Shown here: in pieces, positions 13,590-15,709 of the stretch
Layout of the letters: each line of letters begins with the position of its first letter
How positions within the stretch are numbered: position 1 is the stretch's first letter
NCBI GenBank assembly: GCA_009695405.1
Contig: SIAZ01000058.1
Span: 1 to 15,709, forward strand
DNA length: 15,709 nt
Source: Pedosphaera sp.
Lineage (GTDB): Bacteria; Verrucomicrobiota; Verrucomicrobiia; Limisphaerales; UBA9464
Direction of reading: 5' to 3'
Made by a program: the position numbers and the translations under genes
Notes under the pieces: generated by a model
Told to the model about the DNA's origin: nothing
What the model saw: the letters and a program-made list of their open reading frames with translations, nothing else
The model's database searches: none

Positions 13590-14519
13590 ATGAAAACACG
13601 TATCGCTGTCGTTGGTGTGGGGCGGATGGGTGCCAATATGGCTCGTCGGCTCAAAGAATCCGGTTTCGATGTTACCGCAGTCTACGATGCTCGTAAGAAG
13701 GTGGCGTTCGCTTTATCGACCGAACTCGGTTGCCAAGCTCCAGGACGCTTAGCACAGGTGACGGCGGTCGCTGATATTGTTCTGACGGTGGTCACCGACG
13801 ATGAGGCGATGGAACGGATTTTTGCGATCAAGGGAGACAGTTTGTTACGTGGGGCCGCTGGGCGTCTTTTTATTAATTGCGCCACTGTCTCGCCTAGTGT
13901 GCATGTGGCGGTGGAAGAACGTGCCACGAAAGTCGGAGCGCAGAGTTTAGAAGCCTGTATGGCCTCGAGCATTAACCAAGCACGCGAAGGGACTCTTTAC
14001 CTGATGTTAGGTGGCACGGCGCAGGCGTTTGAGGCGGCACGGCCGGTTTTGAATGTCCTCGCAAACTCCAGTCGGTATATTGGCAAGGCGGGCACGGCAG
14101 CACAGGTGAAGGCGTTGGTGAATATGGTGATGAACATTAACACGGCGGGATTGGCCGAAGGCTTGGGGCTTGGAGCTGCTTTGGGGCTGGATCTGACACT
14201 TTTGCGTGAAGTGTTTTCGCAGACGGGCGCTAATTCGCGTGTTTTACAAACAGACGGAGAAGATATGCAGAATCGAGATCACTCCTGTTTTTTTAGTGCG
14301 TCCCACGCGGCTAAGGATTCGGGAATCGCCTTGAAGCTAGCGAACGACCGCAAGGTACGCGTTCCCCTCGCCAAATCTGCTTTGGCTCAATATCAGCGAA
14401 TGGTGGAGGCAGGCTTGGGTGAACTCGATAAATCAGGTGTGGCTGAACTGACATTTCCAGGGCGAAGCCCGTCTAAGAAGGGCGCAAAAAATTCCGCCTC
14501 ACAGCCCGTGTCAATTTAG
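13590..14519 (+). CDS. NAD(P)-dependent beta-hydroxyacid dehydrogenase (3-hydroxyisobutyrate dehydrogenase-like)
   Basis: A 309-residue cytosolic oxidoreductase of the 6-phosphogluconate dehydrogenase superfamily. The start is the ATG at 13590, preceded at 5 nt by GAGGA, the best ribosome binding site in the window; a TTG at 13581 is less likely. Residues 5-14 (IAVVGVGRMG) form the Rossmann motif, NCATVSP (96-102) is the substrate-side strand, and K174 in GTAAQVKALVNMV is the expected catalytic Lys. The loop that normally reads APVSGG is ACMASSINQA here (122-131), so the substrate is unlikely to be a standard one; tartronate semialdehyde, glyoxylate/succinic semialdehyde or an unknown hydroxyacid are possible. 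The last 20 or so residues (SPSKKGAKNSASQP) are low-complexity. The stop overlaps the truncated prfC on the other strand by 9 bp. Confidence 0.88.
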   Translation: MKTRIAVVGVGRMGANMARRLKESGFDVTAVYDARKKVAFALSTELGCQAPGRLAQVTAVADIVLTVVTDDEAMERIFAIKGDSLLRGAAGRLFINCATVSPSVHVAVEERATKVGAQSLEACMASSINQAREGTLYLMLGGTAQAFEAARPVLNVLANSSRYIGKAGTAAQVKALVNMVMNINTAGLAEGLGLGAALGLDLTLLREVFSQTGANSRVLQTDGEDMQNRDHSCFFSASHAAKDSGIALKLANDRKVRVPLAKSALAQYQRMVEAGLGELDKSGVAELTFPGRSPSKKGAKNSASQPVSI

Positions 14520-15368
14520 AGTGGAAGCCGCACGACCTCGGGGGGAGGGAGAATAAGCAAGGAAGGTGTCGAGAAGGAGCTGGACACCAAAGTTATTAAC
14601 CCCAGAACCGAAGAAAACAGGGGTGAGTTTACCAGCGAGCACTGCCTCTCGATTAAATTCCGCTCCAGCCATTTCCACCATTTCGATTTGCTCCCGAACG
14701 ACCGCGTAGGTTTGGTCGTCCAGTTTAGAGCGGACGAGAGGATCCTCAAGGCCGGTGACATTAACAGGAGCGCGGTACATGCCGCCAACAACACGTTCGA
14801 AGAGATGGACTTTTTTATCTGCGCGATCGTAGATGCCTTTAAAGTCAGTTCCACTTCCCAAGGGCCAGTTCATGGCACAAGAGCGAATGCCTAGAACAGC
14901 CTCTAGTTCATCCATAAGTTGGATGGGATCCAAAGCCGGACGATCCATCTTGTTTATGAAAGTGAAAATCGGGACACCACGACGCGCACAAACCTCGAAG
15001 AGTTTGCGAGTCTGGGACTCCACGCCCTTGCCAGCATCAATCACCATGATAACCGAATCGACGGCGGTCAGAACGCGATAGGTATCTTCTGAGAAATCCT
15101 TATGACCGGGGGTATCGAGAAGGTTGACGTGAAACCCAGCATATTCGAATTGGAGGACCGTGGAACTGATAGAGATGCCACGCTTTTTCTCCAGTTCCAT
15201 CCAATCGGAGGTCGTTGCCCGTTGGTTCTTTCGTGCGGTGACCGATCCGGCGAGTTGAACGGCTCCACCGTAGAGCAACAGCTTTTCAGTCAGCGTTGTC
15301 TTACCCGCATCGGGGTGTGAAATAATGGCAAAAGTTCGCCGCCGCCGAATTTCTTCCTGCAAAGTCAC
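14511..15368 (-). pseudogene. prfC: Peptide chain release factor 3, truncated to the GTPase domain
   Basis: RF3 is a translational GTPase that removes RF1/RF2 from the ribosome after peptide release. The G domain is complete: SHPDAGKTTLTE (G1), KKRGISISST (G2), DTPGHKDF (G3), FINKMDRP (G4), with PLGSGTDFKGIYD and LFERVVGG typical of RF3. The protein then stops at FLAYSPSPRGRAASTLN, about 285 residues from the GTG at 15368, compared with roughly 530 in the family. Domains II and III, which contact the ribosome, are missing. The cut lies just after the G domain and coincides with the 3' end of the convergent dehydrogenase gene (9-bp overlap), so a deletion or rearrangement is likely. The start is uncertain: a TTG at 15413 would add 15 atypical residues, whereas the GTG gives the usual VTLQEEI-RRRRTFAI. 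Without domains II/III it should not act as RF3. Confidence 0.85.
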
Positions 15369-15467
15369 GTGATTGAAAGAGTATACGGTTAGAGACCACG
15401 TGGAAACGCTCAAGTTAACGGACCCTCGGAATGCCGTGCATTCACGAGTTGACGGTAAGGATCAGTT

Positions 15468-15709
15468 TCAGAGGAGGTGATCGTCCTTGTTTTTGACTAG
15501 GACGCAGAGTAGAAGGAGATGGGTAAGGCTGGGGCGGGTCCAGAACTGACCACAGCCCCGGAGACGGCACTGAAACTGTTTGCCCAAGGACTCCACCGCC
15601 CCGCTGCCCATCGGGGCCCCAGCCTTCTCCATTCTGCGGTAGTGGAGGTGGTCCTCATGATCTTTGAAGTAGCTGACTTCGCGAGTGATGGCTGCTTGAT
15701 CCTGGGTGG
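15468..15709 (-). CDS. Transposase, C-terminal end (partial at the window edge; ISKra4-like)
   Basis: One frame is open from the window edge to the TGA at 15470-15468, about 80 codons. It reads TREVSYFKDHEDHLHYRRMEK, then AGAPMGSGAVESLGKQFQ, then RLRGCGQFWTRPSLTHLLLL and ends KNKDDHLL. The series Y(F)..H..R/HY....G.P(I/M)GSG.VES..K....R.....G..W is the C-terminal signature of DDE transposases of the ISKra4-like type, including the last catalytic Glu in the VES motif. The family assignment is from memory of this motif and is tentative. The N-terminal part lies outside the window, so completeness cannot be judged. The 45-98 bp between its stop and the prfC start (15371-15467) should contain an element end, but no inverted repeat is verifiable here. 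It is richer in G+C than the neighbouring genes. Confidence 0.65.
   Translation of the reverse strand, partial: TQDQAAITREVSYFKDHEDHLHYRRMEKAGAPMGSGAVESLGKQFQCRLRGCGQFWTRPSLTHLLLLCVLVKNKDDHLL

Overview
The window looks like a chromosomal segment from a Verrucomicrobiota-type bacterium (PVC superphylum), possibly Limisphaerales/Pedosphaera-like. This rests on a large secreted propeller protein of the PVC type, a secreted sulfatase with a CTPCR active-site motif typical of planctomycete and verrucomicrobial enzymes, and weak or absent Shine-Dalgarno sequences before most starts. Base composition is moderate over most of the window. By eye it is richer in G+C at both ends (about 1-890 and 15470-15709), where sulfatase and transposase sequences sit.

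Left edge (1-1440): a sulfatase gene on the minus strand, interrupted by an in-frame TGA and running off the window, then the N-terminal half of an IS110-family transposase on the plus strand, interrupted by an in-frame TAA. This is decaying accessory DNA. Minus-strand block (1441-8002): in transcription order, a secreted PVC-type beta-propeller/HEAT protein overlaps a lytic transglycosylase by ATGA. That gene overlaps a short Tat-signal-like ORF by one base. A 15-bp inverted repeat and a candidate promoter follow, then a cysteine desulfurase, a YtrA-type GntR regulator and an ABC-transporter ATPase. The permease expected after the ATPase is absent; the IS110 remnant sits there instead.

Centre (8148-8419): tRNA-Lys(UUU) and tRNA-Glu(UUC) on the plus strand, followed by a strong intrinsic terminator. 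Plus-strand block (8631-14519): proC (proline synthesis), an AI-2E-family membrane protein, a Prc-like tail-specific protease with a near-consensus promoter whose start site would fall on the ATG, and a beta-hydroxyacid dehydrogenase with an unusual substrate loop. Right edge: prfC (release factor 3) on the minus strand keeps only its GTPase domain and ends inside the 3' end of the dehydrogenase gene. About 55-100 bp beyond its start lies the C-terminal end of a transposase that runs off the window.

Most of the window is housekeeping. I see no CRISPR array, phage module or convincing new defence system. The recurring theme is gene decay: one clear and one probable nonsense-interrupted accessory gene, a nonsense-interrupted IS remnant, an ATPase without its permease, and a release factor cut to one domain.
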